Assembly (NCBI GenBank): GCA_022376465.1
Contig: JACDTU010000012.1
Span: forward strand, 558,001 to 622,000
DNA length: 64,000 bases
Direction: 5' to 3'
Source: Cubamyces lactineus
Lineage: Eukaryota > Basidiomycota > Agaricomycetes > Polyporales > Polyporaceae
The position numbers and the translations under genes were made by a program. Below, piece after piece: positions 32,893 to 44,794 of this stretch (within the stretch, counting starts at the first letter, position 1; every line of letters begins with the position of its first letter). The notes beneath the pieces are model-generated. The model saw only the letters and a program-made list of their open reading frames with translations, was not told the origin of the DNA and ran no database searches.

Positions 32893-35105
32893 ATGAACAT
32901 ACTTCGAGCGGTGCGCTCGAGCTTCCGCAAGCCGCAATCTCGCGCCCTTCACGCCAAGCCCGCTTACTGGTCCCATATACCGATGCCTGAGAGAATGGAG
33001 ATCAAGCTCACTGAACAAGAAGACGAGCTGTGCGCTCTACTTGATCAATGCACGCGACATTTGAAGGAGAACGAGGGTATAGAGACGTCGTGCAGAATCG
33101 CTGGAGGCTGGGTACGGGACAAGGTAAGCTGTCCACTCCTATGTCATGGTTTGCGACTGCTCATCATCACGAGTATGTACCATGATGCAGCTTCTAGGTT
33201 CTCAATGCAACGACATTGATATCGCGCTGGAGAACATGATGGGTGTCCCGTTTGCCGAACGTTTCGTGGACTACTGTCGGGCCGTGAAGGATCTGGCAGT
33301 CAAGAATGTAGCGAAGATTGAAAGCAATCCAGATCAGTCGAAACACCTCGAAACCGCCCGCACGACAGTCCTGGGTATTGAACTAGACTTTGTGAACCTG
33401 CGAAGCGAAGAGTATGCAGAGGACAGTCGTATACCGACCCAAGTGGTGAGATGCTCGCGGATCGCGTCGAGGTTGTCATGTTCTGAGTCGGATCGGGTTG
33501 CAGACGTTCGGCACTCCTCTACAAGACGCGATTCGTCGAGATATCACGATCAACGCATTGTTCTACAATGTTCATTCGCGCGAGGTAGAAGACCACACTG
33601 GCAAAGTATGCCTCATTGAAAGTGTAGGGCTTCGGAGGAATCATACTGACGCTATCCAAGTAGGGTCTTGACGATCTCCGTAATGGCGTTGTGCGGACAC
33701 CACTCGCACCCCGAGAGACTTTTATGGACGATCCCCTGCGTGTGCTGCGTTGCATCCGGTTCTCCAGCAGATTTGGATTCACCATGGTTCCGGAGTTGCA
33801 AGAGGCAGCCAAGGATCCCGCTATCCAGGTATGCTGCGTCATTGCAATGATAATTTATCATTACTCATTTGTACCTGTAGGAAGCTCTCCGAGTCAAGAT
33901 CAGCCGCGAGCGTGTCGGCGAAGAGCTCGACAAGATGATGGGAGGTCAGGTGTTGCGTACACCCCGCACGATGCGCAAAGCTGAACACCTCGACAGGCCG
34001 AAACCCTTTACTGGCTATCGACCTGATCAACAAGTTGTCGCTGTACACATCCGTGTTCAGCGTACCCGAAGGACTTGGCATCAAGCTTTCCGGTAGCCCG
34101 TCCTCTCCGCAATACGCACTGAAGGCAGCATTGCTATTGCACGCAGTTGCTAATCCTGCCCGCTCTGTAACAACACTGTCTGGCTTGCCTCTCCCGTCTC
34201 TGCCCGCCGTACATCCACTACTGCTCTCAGAGTTCTCTACACAAAACAATCCCTCTCGCCGCCTCTACCTTGCCGCCGCGCTCACTCCCTACCGCGACCT
34301 GACATACTTGCAGAAGGGCAAGGAGCGTCCCGCTGTCGAGGTGGTCATACGTGAAGGTCTCAAACTGGGCGCACAGTATCACTACTTGGACGGCATACCC
34401 GCGCTGTTCGCCGCTTCACAGCTCCTGCGCAAGGGTGTCGCCGACTACCAGGATGGCAAACTGGATAAGCCGGAGCGCGCCTGGATCGGTGAGTCGCCTA
34501 CAATGGAGTGGTACGCTATGTACTCACCGCTCGCATTTAATAGGCACGCTGTTGCGTGAGAAGAACGTACACAACCCAGTGACGGGATCGATGTGGTCGA
34601 CATCGCTCCTGTTTTCTCTCGTTCAAGAACTTGTCAGCACATGGCCAGATGACGCCAACGATTTGGACGGTAAGTGCATGATGGAGAGTTGTGCTCGCTG
34701 AGTGTGACTGAAGGCGCCACAGTGGGGGCCGCATCAAAGTACATAGCTGCGTACAACAAACTGGCAGACCGTATTGAGGAGCTCGATCTCCCTCCGGCCG
34801 TGGACGCAAAGCCCATAGTGGACGTGAGCGCTGAACACTCCCTGTGCATGTTCGACGGTTTATTCATGTGCGCTACTTAGGGTCGGGAAGTGGTGAAGAT
34901 CCTCGAAGCTCCGAGCGCAGGCCCGTGGACAGGTCAAGTCCTCGCCCGCGTCATCGAATGGCAACTCGAGCATCCAGAGGGCACCAGGGAACAATGCGAG
35001 GCATGGTTGCGCGCAGAGCAGGCAGCGGGGAACATCAACACGTCCGCAGGTAAACGCGTCAAAGATGGCGATGCGGATGCTAAGGCGAAGAAAGCAAAGC
35101 GTTGA
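32893..35105 (+). CDS. CCA1: CCA tRNA nucleotidyltransferase
   Basis: Adds and repairs the 3' CCA end of tRNAs. Nine exons join in phase: 32893-33123, 33191-33445, 33504-33605, 33664-33828, 33881-33944, 33997-34488, 34544-34669, 34714-34823 and 34881-35105, giving 589 residues from the first ATG. The first 30 residues (MNILRAVRSSFRKPQSRALHA) are basic, Ser-rich and acid-free, like a mitochondrial targeting peptide. A second in-frame ATG at 32983 (MPERMEIKL) would give a cytosolic/nuclear form, as known for yeast CCA1. The class II polymerase-beta motif is RIAGGWVRDKLLGSQCNDIDIAL. RRDITINALFYN and DDPLRVLRCIRF are further signatures. The C-terminus is a Lys-rich, possibly nuclear-targeting tail. 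Confidence 0.95.
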
Positions 35106-35497
35106 TATTGCATTTCCGGGGGTTGAGACGCCTTCACAGTTCGGCTAGGTACGCTAATGCATTGACTACGCCTGCGCAGTGTACATGCGGGGTCGGCGCC
35201 ATAAGGTCGCGTAAATAGGGATACAAGGGGCACTGGTGGTACATGGTGATGGTACAGGAGCGATGCTGAACGAGAGCAATGGTGCGGTAGGGTGGGATAG
35301 CTGAGCGATGACGATGACGATATGGTGAGGATGAAGATAGGACGTGGGCGATGCGGTCGATGCATGAGCGATGTACAAGATGATGCGATGGTGTAGGAGT
35401 GGGGGTTGACGATGCAGGTTATGGGGAAGAAGGGACTTGCGCGGCATGTTGTTTGTGAGGTGGCCGGCGACGCGACCATGAGCGCATACGAGATCGG
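35106..35497. other. Intergenic, convergent 3' ends, GATG-rich
   Basis: 392 bases between the CCA1 stop and the HMG gene stop. The segment 35230-35420 is a low-complexity run rich in gatg/gcgatg on the plus strand. No gene is seen. Confidence 0.6.
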
Positions 35498-36910
35498 TCA
35501 CTCGTCGTACCGCATCCACTCGGAGAAGTCTAGCTCCAGCGGGAGGTTTCCGGGCAAGTACTCCGTAGCGTAGTACGGATGACCGACGGCGAGAGTGGGC
35601 GAAAGTGATTGAGCGGGGTCACACAAGGGGCCGTCGGAGTCAAGGGCGAAAAGGCCGCCGAAGTCGCCCACAGGTGAACTGCACTGAAACTTCGACGATT
35701 CGCTCGCAGGCGCAAGGAAGTCGTCAGAGAGAGCCTCGTGCTCTGGGGTGAGAGCACCGCCAATGAAGGACTGAGGAGAGGAGGATGCGGAGGCGAACGG
35801 GTTGGTAAACCGAATCTAGACAGACGGTTCACGTCAGCACATCGCTCTGCACAATGTCGATGATCTCTACGTACCTCTTCGCCTATACATGCCTCACCGA
35901 GGTCAAGCGGAGGGATCTCGGCGGTGGGCACGAAGGCGTCTAGACCATCCGCAGGGCATCCCGATGGTTGGGTGAAGACTGGGGTACTTAGCTCTTGCTT
36001 GACAAACTCGTCGCGCATCGGGACGTCCTGGTGTGACGGAGGGATGTACTCCTCTTCGTCCTTGGCTTTGACGGTGCGCTGTCGGCGACGAGGGGCGGAC
36101 AGCTTTGCAGGAGCACGCGAGGCCTTCTTGCGTCGAGGAGCGGCGTAATCGGACGAGTCAGATGAGGGATCATCTTCAGACACGTGTCCTTCGAGTCGGT
36201 CGAGCTCCCGCTTGAGGTCGTCTCCTTCGAAGCCCTGCTGGATCAGTCGGGCAACCGCATGACAGCGCAGGACCTTGTCGGAGTGGTCTTGCCTCGGCTT
36301 ACGCTTCGCAGGCTTGTCTCTGCGGTAGATGGGCGAGTACTTGTACTGCGGGTACGTCTGCGCATGCAGCCGCTTCGCCTCCTCCGCGAGCTCCTGGTAG
36401 GGCGCGCGTTCGTCTTCGGTGAGCCTGTTCCAGAGGTTGCCGGCGATGCGACTGATCTGCCTGTGATCGCGCTCAACGGTACTCTTGATCTTTTCCTTGT
36501 TCCAGAGCTCTGAGCGGAAGATCATGAACGCGTTCGGAGGGCGCGGGATGTGACCAGGTTTCTTCTTGCGCGAGTGGGAGGAGCGCTGGCTGGGGACGGC
36601 GGCAGCTTTGACGGGGGAGGGCAAAAGAGGAGACTTAGTGTCAACCTCAGGTTCTCCCGTCTCATCAGGAAGTTGGACGTCGGGCGTAGTCGAGGTGGAA
36701 GAGGACGAAGGGGCGTCTCCGGGATACATGAGCTGGAAGTCATAGAGATCAAACTCGTCGCTGCCTAAACCAGATCGGGATACGTAAGTAACAGTTCGCG
36801 ATCGTCACTGGAGGCATATTGATGTGCCACAAGGATGACAACATACCTGGATCGCGAGGGGGTTGCCTCGAGAGGCGACGGGACCGCCTTACGTTTCGGA
36901 AAGCAGGCAT
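35498..36910 (-). CDS. HMG-box transcription factor
   Basis: Three exons join in phase: 36910-36847, 36764-35875 and 35815-35498, giving 423 residues. The short first exon (MPAFRNVRRSRRLSRQ..) is supported by GTATGT/TTTAG borders and by an open frame upstream of the obvious internal Met (36729). The HMG box (about residues 85-155) starts HIPRPPNAFMIFRSELW and runs through NLWNRLTEDERAPYQELAEEAKRLHAQTYPQYKYSP, the MATA_HMG/SOX-like class that binds the minor groove. Basic stretches (PRRKKASRAPAK) could be nuclear signals. The C-terminus is acidic/hydrophobic and could activate transcription. Homologous agaricomycete proteins include sexual-development regulators, but nothing here proves such a role. 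Confidence 0.88.
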
Positions 36911-37923
36911 GGCCAAGAAGAGAAGACGATGAGAGAGAAAGAGCGATGCTTGAACGGCTGCTCGAGAGTAGGAAGCGACCGCAAGACATCTTCTGCGCTA
37001 CGCGGATCCCTTTTGAACGAGTGCGAAGGTGTGGTTGTGCCACCCGATAGAAGACTAGCAAACACGATTGCTGCAGGTACCCTGCGGAGAGATCACCTCA
37101 TGTCTGCCTCGCGGCCGGGCTGTATAGGCTGCTCTTACCGATATTAAGTCCTGCATGCAGAGTTTTAGCTCAAAGTGGACGCGTGGCAATTACCTCGTAA
37201 GGCTCACGGAAGCAAATACCCCGCAACGGCTTCCCTGGCACTGTGTGGGCGCAGATGTCGGTGCCGCCGCATGCGTCGACCTTCAATGCAAGCTGCGGTA
37301 CAACGCGTCGCTAGCGATGTTGTCCTTGTCGTTATATACTTCTCCTGGCAACAGTATATTGACCGGAGGACGTCCCCGGTATACACATGGCAGATTTGCG
37401 GGCGGGGCCCGCCGGCCTTGTTCCAAGAGGCTCCTAGGTATACAACGGCACGGGCATAAATTGTCAGAATGGGTTAGCTAACCTATCTGCTAAGCTTGCC
37501 GACCCCATCGTCGGTCCAGACTTGTGCTCTTTGCGATGTGACTGACCACTTTGGATTGTCACCGTAGGGGGTGATCTTCCCATGTTTGCCCTAGATCTCA
37601 TACGGTCTTCTCAGCAGGGCTCCTCGAAGAAGTTGCGTTCGCACGCTGTGCCACCCGGACACATTGAACAGTGTCTAGACCGACGATCATTGACACGTCC
37701 GAGACTCTATCGAGCAAATCGAGCCCGTTTGGCTTAAGTTCACTGGCCGGTATGCGGATATGAAAGTCAACATGTAACAACTGCGATTGGGACGGTGTGC
37801 CACTCGGCGATTTGGAAAGACGCCGTCTGCTTTATCGACACGACCGACAAACTGAGGGCCCCGGCGCGGAGGCCATATGTATTGGTACACGCACCACATC
37901 AGAGCATACGGACAGAACTTCAT
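36911..37923. other. HMG gene promoter and ROK1 3' region
   Basis: 1.0 kb between the HMG start and the ROK1 stop, both minus strand. Several short reading frames overlap in all frames without similarity. No RNA gene is recognised. Confidence 0.5.
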
Positions 37924-40060
37924 TTACGAGCCGCCATCCTCCCCGTCGGCGGATGGCGCGGGAGCAGCTGCGAGCCGCTCTTTCCTTTGTCGCTCCTTTT
38001 CCTTCCGCCGTTTCGATCCAGCGATCATATCTCTGCCGTGCGGGGTCAACACATCGATCTCGCCGATATCACGCTCTCGGAGACTTGCCTCTTTTTGATG
38101 GCGTCCATTCGCCCTATACGCCTTGCATTGTTGACCGCTTCTGCACGCTTCACCTTGCCCATCTGCTTCCTCTTCATCTTTGATGGCTTGGGAAGCTTGA
38201 GGATCCACTCCGGCACAGTGGAGCCAGATTGGAGAATAACATTGGCGATGCTAGACAACCATGTCAGGATAACTAGATGGTGACATGTTCCCTGCACTTA
38301 CGTTTTGAGGAAAGGTGCATCCAAGTCAGTGAAATAAGTTATCGCCTTGCCCTCCCTTCCCGCACGCCCGGTACGACCTATTTTGTAGAGTTAGAGGCTC
38401 GAAGACGATTGCATCACTGTATTTGACCGACCGATCCTGTGGACGTAGCTCTGAACACTCTGCGGGAAGTCGTAGTTGATGACTTCTCGCACGCCCTTGA
38501 AATCCATACCACGAGCCATGACCTCGGTGCTGACCATGACCCAACTCTCACCCCGTCGCATACGCGAAACGGCGTCCTCGCGCTCCTTCTTCGTCATTCC
38601 TGCATGCAGGCAGTCGACATTCGGGATGCCGTTGATGACAAGTTCCTCTGCTAATGACGTCGCACGAGGCTGAGAAGAGACGAAGATGAGGACGGGAGGG
38701 TTATATGGCTGAGATAGGTACTGCAAGAGAGTGGGAAGTTTAGACTGATCATCGGCGACATAAGTAAGCGACTGGGCAATGAGGGGGAGAGGGGTGTCCC
38801 TGGATTTTCATGTCAGCGTAACATTAGGCCTCAGCTGCAAAACCACATACTTGAGACCGACAACGACTCGTATAGGGTTGCGTAGCATGGACATAGCGAT
38901 CTTCTCCGCGTTCGCGGGAAGAGTAGCGCTGAAAACCGCCTTCTGGACGTCGGGATGCGTGCATGCGGCGATCACTTCTTGGACTTGTTCCAAGAACTCA
39001 GCATCAAGCATACGATCAGCCTCATCCAAGACTATATGACGAACACTATGGCTCTGTCAGCACGAGCACAAACCGTCTGTACATCCTCGTACGCACTTGC
39101 CAAGCTCCAAGTTGCCTGCCTGTAGCGATGCGACGAGTCGTAGAGGGGTGCTAATGATTAAGTCTGGTGGTGGCTATAAGCATTTACCGAGGTAGGAAGG
39201 TTATGGCCTACTGTACTCACCAACTTTATCCCGCACAGTCTTGTCTTTCAGCGTAGCCGCCGTCGCTTTACTGAATAACACGATTCGCCATTTCCGCCCC
39301 TGCGCTAGCTTGAGACACTCGTTGTGGATCTGGTGTGCCAGTTCCCGGGTAGGGGCCAGAATGATGGCGCGCACGCCCACTCCAGTATCTGTTTTCGCAC
39401 TCGCGGCTGGTGCTCCAAGCGCAGACATCACCGGCAGAAGGTAGGACAGGGTTTTACCAGTACCTGTCGGCGAGATTGCAGCTAGGTCCCGATGCTGATG
39501 CAGTCTTAGCATATGAACGGGTAGCGTCGGGCGGAAAGGGACGTACCTCCATGAGTATTGGTATACCATAAGACTGTATGCCAGTAGGCCTTTTGTAGCC
39601 ATGTTGTGCCAAATTTGAGAGCAGATGGTTAGAGAGGCTATAGCGCTCCCGCAAAGCATCGAATGTCTCCACATGCTCCGGAACGTTGCTGCCCTTGGTG
39701 GTGACCCGGTGTCGAGGCATGGGCGGGTCGCCCTCCTTCGATGCTTCATCCTGCTCTTCATCGACTTTCCGTTTCTTGCCTTTAGGATCTGAATCCGCTT
39801 CGCCCGTGGTAGCCTTGCGCTTGGGGGCGCCACCCTCGGCATACTTGAAGAAGTTCAGCTCGGGGGGTAGCTCGCCTTCCGGCGCTGCCGATGATGTCGA
39901 GGCCTTTGGCTCCTTGGCCTTCTTGCCCTACCGTACCGCGGATCAATATTGAGGCTAGCCTTGTTGTAGATTTGCTCACATTGAACAGCTCTACATCGCC
40001 CTGGAACTTCCGCTTGTCGAACTTTACTCCGCCGCGCGAAAGCAAATGGAACGCCTCCAT
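37924..40060 (-). CDS. ROK1: DEAD-box RNA helicase ROK1 (DDX52)
   Basis: ATP-dependent helicase of the 90S pre-ribosome, needed for 18S rRNA processing. Nine exons join in phase: 40060-39980, 39927-39547, 39494-39221, 39163-39097, 39045-38851, 38799-38432, 38377-38302, 38250-38089 and 38032-37924, giving 570 residues. The start [19 protein letters not shown] is the ROK1 signature. Motifs in order: the Q-motif region [19 protein letters not shown] (Walker A), PTRELA, DEADRML, SATLP, RGMDF and HRIGRTGR. The basic tail reads ..[19 protein letters not shown]. To reach this conserved tail the last intron (38088-38033) must use a GC donor (GCAAGT). Without it the frame stops early. The other introns are GT-AG. 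Confidence 0.94.
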
Positions 40061-40506
40061 GATATGGAGCTAAATGCGCAAGTAGGAAGGGATTCGCGAA
40101 TAGCACAGACACTAGAAAGGTGCAGGAGATCAGGAAGAATTGCAGAGGAACTGATATAGCGGGTCGCACGGAGAATCGAGACAGAGCGGACTAGAAAACG
40201 ATCGCGTATAAAACGCGAGTCACGTGCCTTCGCATCAGGATGGGTAGCGCCCACGAACTTCGAGCCACCTCTCAGTAAATTCAGTCCGAGCATTGGTGAG
40301 TATAACGAGACCGTAGCAAAGATTCGCGTGCTCTATTGAGATGATGGTTCCAAGATACATGTGAGGTGTAGAGAGCATCAGAATGCTAGGGGAATAACTA
40401 TGAAAGTGCGGAGATAGCTCTAGTCTAACCGGGTCTTCTACGATCCGTCTAGTCTAGGATGCGAGCATGCGTCCAGGAAAGCAATAATGATATGCGCAGC
40501 GCAATG
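40061..40506. promoter_or_regulatory. ROK1 promoter / carrier 3' region
   Basis: 446 bases between the ROK1 start and the mitochondrial carrier stop, both minus. A CACGTG E-box (context GTCACGTGC) lies at 40221-40226, 161 bases upstream of ROK1. Confidence 0.5.
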
Positions 40507-42060
40507 TCAGCCTGAATCGGAGAGGTAGGTTGCAGGGAAGAGCGTTCGCCAGCCCTTCTTCAGTTGCTGTACGACGCTATTAGATACTAGCCGGCGAAGG
40601 CCAAGGCGTAGACGGGCAGATGATACTCACCTCGAAGAAAACGAACATCAGTACGGTATTGGGTCCGAGCCGGATGAACGCTGGGGTCCAACCCTTGAAG
40701 AGGAAGCGAGGACCCTCTTCTCGCAACGCCGTGGTCAAGACTTGGAGCGGGTGTGTTTCGCCATGCTAGATATAGCAGTCAGATGCCGTCGGCGATAGAG
40801 CGCAGATGGGTAGCCTACCGCAGACATTAAGCGAGACCTAAGAACGTCTGCCGGGGCACAGACAGCTAGGGGATGAATCCATAAGTGAGGCGGCTCGTTT
40901 CACGCATGCGTGATGCTTACTGGTGGCCACGGTGCCAGCGAGGACGCTGGAGATGGTGTGGAGTAGCAGGCCGTCCTCTATCTGATGGTCAATGAGCGGT
41001 ATCCGATTGCGTAGGAGCAACGTCTTGAAGAGGTCATATCTGCGAGAAGAATTTGTTAACCACATCTGACTGACAAACACGGATCTTTCGTCTGCGCTTG
41101 AACTTACGAGCCAACCTGTGAACCCTATGAAGCAACAGTGAGAGCCATGACGGCAATAGGTTCATAATACGAATGAACTCACGTTCATTAAAACCGCCCT
41201 CGTCTGCGCACGAGCCTGTCAGTGTATTGCATGTAGAGGGTAGGCGGATGACAAACCATGTTAGTGCCCAGCCCTCTGAACAGGCCTTGCATGCCCTCTT
41301 CCCTCAGAAGAGTAATGAACCCGCTGAGCGCATTCCTATAGTTGTATCGTTCCTCTGGAGGACGTACAAAGTCACTCGTCATCCGAACGAGCAAGATATC
41401 TGCATTGCAGTTAGCAGGGACGGGGCTTTCGTTCGGCCGAATGTTACCGACCGGCTGGATTGCCCGCCAATCCCCCGAGCGCGCCTGAAACCATCGCAGC
41501 TAACAAGAGGTGGCTACCCGGTGCAGGACCGTCTTTGGACAGAGTAGCCTTCATCTTCTCGTATGCACCCAGACGAACCAGGGAGTATGTCATCTGCCGC
41601 AGGACAGAGGCAGACAGACCCGTGTATAGGCTTCTGAGGCCCGTCTCGCGCACTGTCATGCGAATGATCGACACTGTCGATGGATGTACCGGACCCGAAG
41701 TTGGATGTATGGTCTGCATACGACTTGACCGGAGGAGATAAGTAATTGAGATCAGTACCTCGGCGAATGGCTCCATCACTCACACTTTGGCCAGGTCGAG
41801 GGGGTGAGTGCAACATGCAGCCACTGCGGGAAACGGCCTGAGCAGCGGGTCAATTATTCGGTTCGGCCGACGACTTACTAGTTGCCCCGACACCTTCATT
41901 TACACGCACCACGGTGAGCTCCCTGCGTGCATCCCACAGGATAGTCGACGCTTGACTCACCTCCGAGCCTTCACGAATGGGCTGAAGTCAGTGCAAGTGT
42001 GCGACATTAGATAGCCACAACTCACCAGAACGGGTAGCTAGTCTGTCTTGACTTGCCCAT
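40507..42060 (-). CDS. Mitochondrial carrier, dicarboxylate (DIC1) type
   Basis: Inner-membrane solute carrier of the SLC25 family. Exons in phase: 42060-42026, a probable 8-nt exon 41968-41961, an exon ending at 41784 (start 41823 or 41837), 41723-41452, 41399-41257, 41215-41183, 41124-41108 (17 nt), 41039-40921, 40865-40819, 40765-40631 and 40566-40507. The three Px[DE]xx[KR] carrier signatures are THPLDLAKVR, NPADILLVR and APADVLRSR. GLRSLYTGLSASVLRQMTYSLVRLGAYE is very close to dicarboxylate carriers, but related oxaloacetate or oxoglutarate carriers cannot be excluded. The region between the start exon and THPLD is the least certain part, because about five residues seem missing in the simplest model. 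Confidence 0.82.
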
Positions 42061-42648
42061 GGCGATGTCTTGGGTAGGAGGAAGAGGTAAAGAGCGACGA
42101 TGCGGCGTTATGAACCCTTAAAAATACCCAGGGAGCGGCTGGCCTGCAGTGCGTGGTTTCCATGAAAGAGAGCCCGCAAAGTCTGCGAGGCCATATAGCG
42201 CTGATCGTGATTCTGAATTCGTCATTCCCAATTCGGCATGCGACAGACCGGAACGCCGCGAAAAGGTCTGGGTCCTCGGCCAAGTTACGGCACCCGCACA
42301 CGCGGAAGCTATATTCGAGACGGCGCGGAGGCCAAGAGACGGTGCAGAGTGCTCGTGGATTGCATGTAAGTACGCGTTGGTATCAAGACACGCTCCTCTG
42401 CCAGAAACGGCGGTCCAGAAAGGCGGCGCGAGAGCCTCGTGACGATCTGAGGCGTGACCGGGGTCCGTGCACGTAATGTCCCACGCACAAGGTTGGCTCG
42501 GTTCCAGCCGAGCGTTCATTTTGGCGCCGCGCGTTGAGTCGCGCGTCGCCTTTTTCTCCCTCCCACCGCCACCTCCTCCCTCCACCATCCCCATCTGCTT
42601 CCTTTCTTCACCCTCTAGCTTACCCCTTCTCGCTTATACTCGCCGACA
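42061..42648. promoter_or_regulatory. Divergent promoter region of the carrier and SUB2
   Basis: 588 bases between the divergent ATGs. The 100 bases before SUB2 are strongly pyrimidine-rich (ttctccctcccaccgccacctcc), typical of highly expressed fungal genes. Nothing else is seen. Confidence 0.5.
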
Positions 42649-44794
42649 ATGAGCTCGCACGACAACGAGGAACTCATCGACTACGAGGACGAGCACGACG
42701 TCGTCACCAACGGCACCGCAGCCCCTGCTGCCACTAATGGTGCTGCCGCCACGTCTGCGGCCGCGGCGGATGGGGAGAGCGAGAAGGACAAAAAGAACTT
42801 CTCTGGGATTCACTCCACTGGCTTCCGGTTAGTGTTATAGCACAATGTTCAAGTGCAATCAGGCGCTGACGCGTCTATGCTTCCTAGGGACTTCCTGTTG
42901 AAGCCTGAGCTGCTGCGAGCCATCAGCGACCTTGGTTTCGAGCACCCTTCTGAAGGTACGCGAAGGAAAATAGCTCGTATCATTATTAGGTGCTGATTTC
43001 ATTGTGCCACTCAGTCCAACAGGAATGTATCCCCCAAGCCGTCCTTGGTATGGACGTGCTGTGCCAGGCCAAGTCTGGGCACGGAAAGACGGCTGTCTTC
43101 GTTTTGGCAACACTTCAGCAGCTTGAACCGGTGAACGGCGAAGTCTCGGTCATCGTGCTTTGCCACACCCGCGAGCTTGCTTTCCAAATCAAGAACGAGT
43201 ACGCTCGTTTCGCGAAGTACATGCCTGACGTCCGTGTTGGCACCTTCTTCGGTGGCATTCCTGTGGCCAAGGACGCCGAACTTCTCCGTGACAAGAGCAA
43301 GTGCCCCCACATCGTGGTTGCGACCCCTGGCCGACTCAACGCTCTCGTAAGAGACAAGGTCCTCGACGCGTCAAAAGTCAAGCACTTCATCCTGGACGAG
43401 TGCGACAAAATGCTCGAACAGCTTGGTTAGTCTCATGCGAATTTCGGCCTCCATCCTACACGTGCTTTGTGCAACGTTTGTGCACCTCGCGGCGTCGGCC
43501 TTGTCCGGTTTCAAACTGCTTCTCGGCCGTCTGTCTATGCGGCGCACACGCGCTTAGCGACTCTCTGCGACAATTCGGGCCCTGGTTCGGTGTGGAGATT
43601 GTGGATGTGGGATGTCGGTTGAGGAGGTTTTGCGGAAAGCGGGCGAAGCACCTACGAACACAACGGTCAAGGCAGCGGCTGTCTCGGTTGACATCGCACG
43701 CCACGTCGCAACGCAAGTCCGAGGGTCAGACAACTCGCGAAGCTGATGGCTTTGCCGTCGGTGCACATTTCCGCGCTGCCGTGTTTCATCTTCGTTCATA
43801 CCTTTTTTGCTCCGTTATGCGTACGACGGTCATCTTACCATCTCCGCCACCGTCCCACCAGACATGAGACGCGATGTTCAAGAAATCTTCCGCGCCACCC
43901 CACACCACAAGCAGGTCATGATGTTCAGCGCTACGCTGGCGAAGGACATCCGCATAACGTGCAAGAAGTTCATGGCCAACGTACGTACTACATTTATCAC
44001 GCGCAGACTGCTTGATGCTGATGAGTTCACGTAGCCTCTGGAGATCTTTGTCGATGATGAGACAAAACTGACTCTCCACGGTCTCCAACAACATTACGTC
44101 AAGTTGGAGGAAGTCCAGAAGAACAGGAAGCTCAATGAGCTCCTTGACACGCTGGAGTTCAACCAGGTCAGTAGGAGTTTCTTGGTGGTTAGGGGCCACA
44201 ATTGAGACGTTGGGTATAGGTCGTTATTTTCGTCAAGTCGGTCGCTCGTGCGATTGAGCTCGACAAGTTACTCGTCTCGTGCAACTTCCCCAGTATCGCT
44301 ATCCACTCTGGTCTCGCGCAAGAGGAGCGGTGCGTCATTCTACGTCGCTTATATAGCTCCCGGCTTACTGAGACGACCTCTGCAGTATCGCACGCTACAC
44401 CGCCTTCAAGGCATTCGAGAAGCGTATCCTTGTGGCGACGGATATCTTCGGTCGTGGTATCGATGTGGAGCGCGTCAACATCGTGATCAACTACGACTGC
44501 CCTCCGGATGCGGACAGCTACCTTCACCGCGTGGGGTGAGTACTGACAAGATATTCTGGGTGTCTGGTGCTGAGTGCTGCTTGATAGTCGTGCTGGCCGT
44601 TTCGGGACGAAGGGTCTCGCCATCACATTTGTGTCGTCGGAGAGCGACCAGCAGGTGATGGCTGCGATCCAATCCCGGTTCGAAGTTGCGGTACCGGAGC
44701 TACCTGATCACATTGACCCCGCGAGCTACAGTAAGTGCTCTACAGTATTTCGTGACGGTGGTAACTCAATGTGCTGTACACAGTGACCTCCTAA
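42649..44794 (+). CDS. SUB2: DECD-box mRNA splicing/export helicase SUB2 (UAP56)
   Basis: Spliceosome and TREX component acting in the nucleus. Nine exons join in phase: 42649-42827, 42888-42955, 43015-43425, 43862-43980, 44035-44166, 44220-44329, 44386-44535, 44588-44730 and an 11-nt last exon 44784-44794, giving 440 residues, the usual length. Motifs: acidic start [15 protein letters not shown]-motif [40 protein letters not shown] (DECD instead of DEAD, diagnostic), [19 protein letters not shown] and [13 protein letters not shown]. It ends PASYMTS. Intron 3 (43426-43861) is 436 nt, about eight times longer than the others in this window. Confidence 0.95.
43426..43861 (+). other. Unusually long intron of SUB2
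   Basis: Borders are GTTAGT and ccaccag, and the join restores the conserved [20 protein letters not shown]. It contains stops in the SUB2 frame and a pyrimidine-rich 3' part. No coding exon or clear snoRNA is recognised inside it. Confidence 0.8.

Noticed and set aside
38033..38088. Frameshift or sequencing error in ROK1
   Set aside because: A GC-AG intron with a perfect GCAAGT donor explains the shift and gives the expected tail.
43301..43867. Plus-strand frame running from a SUB2 exon into the long intron
   Set aside because: Out of frame with the conserved helicase. The intron join restores the family sequence, so this frame is fortuitous.
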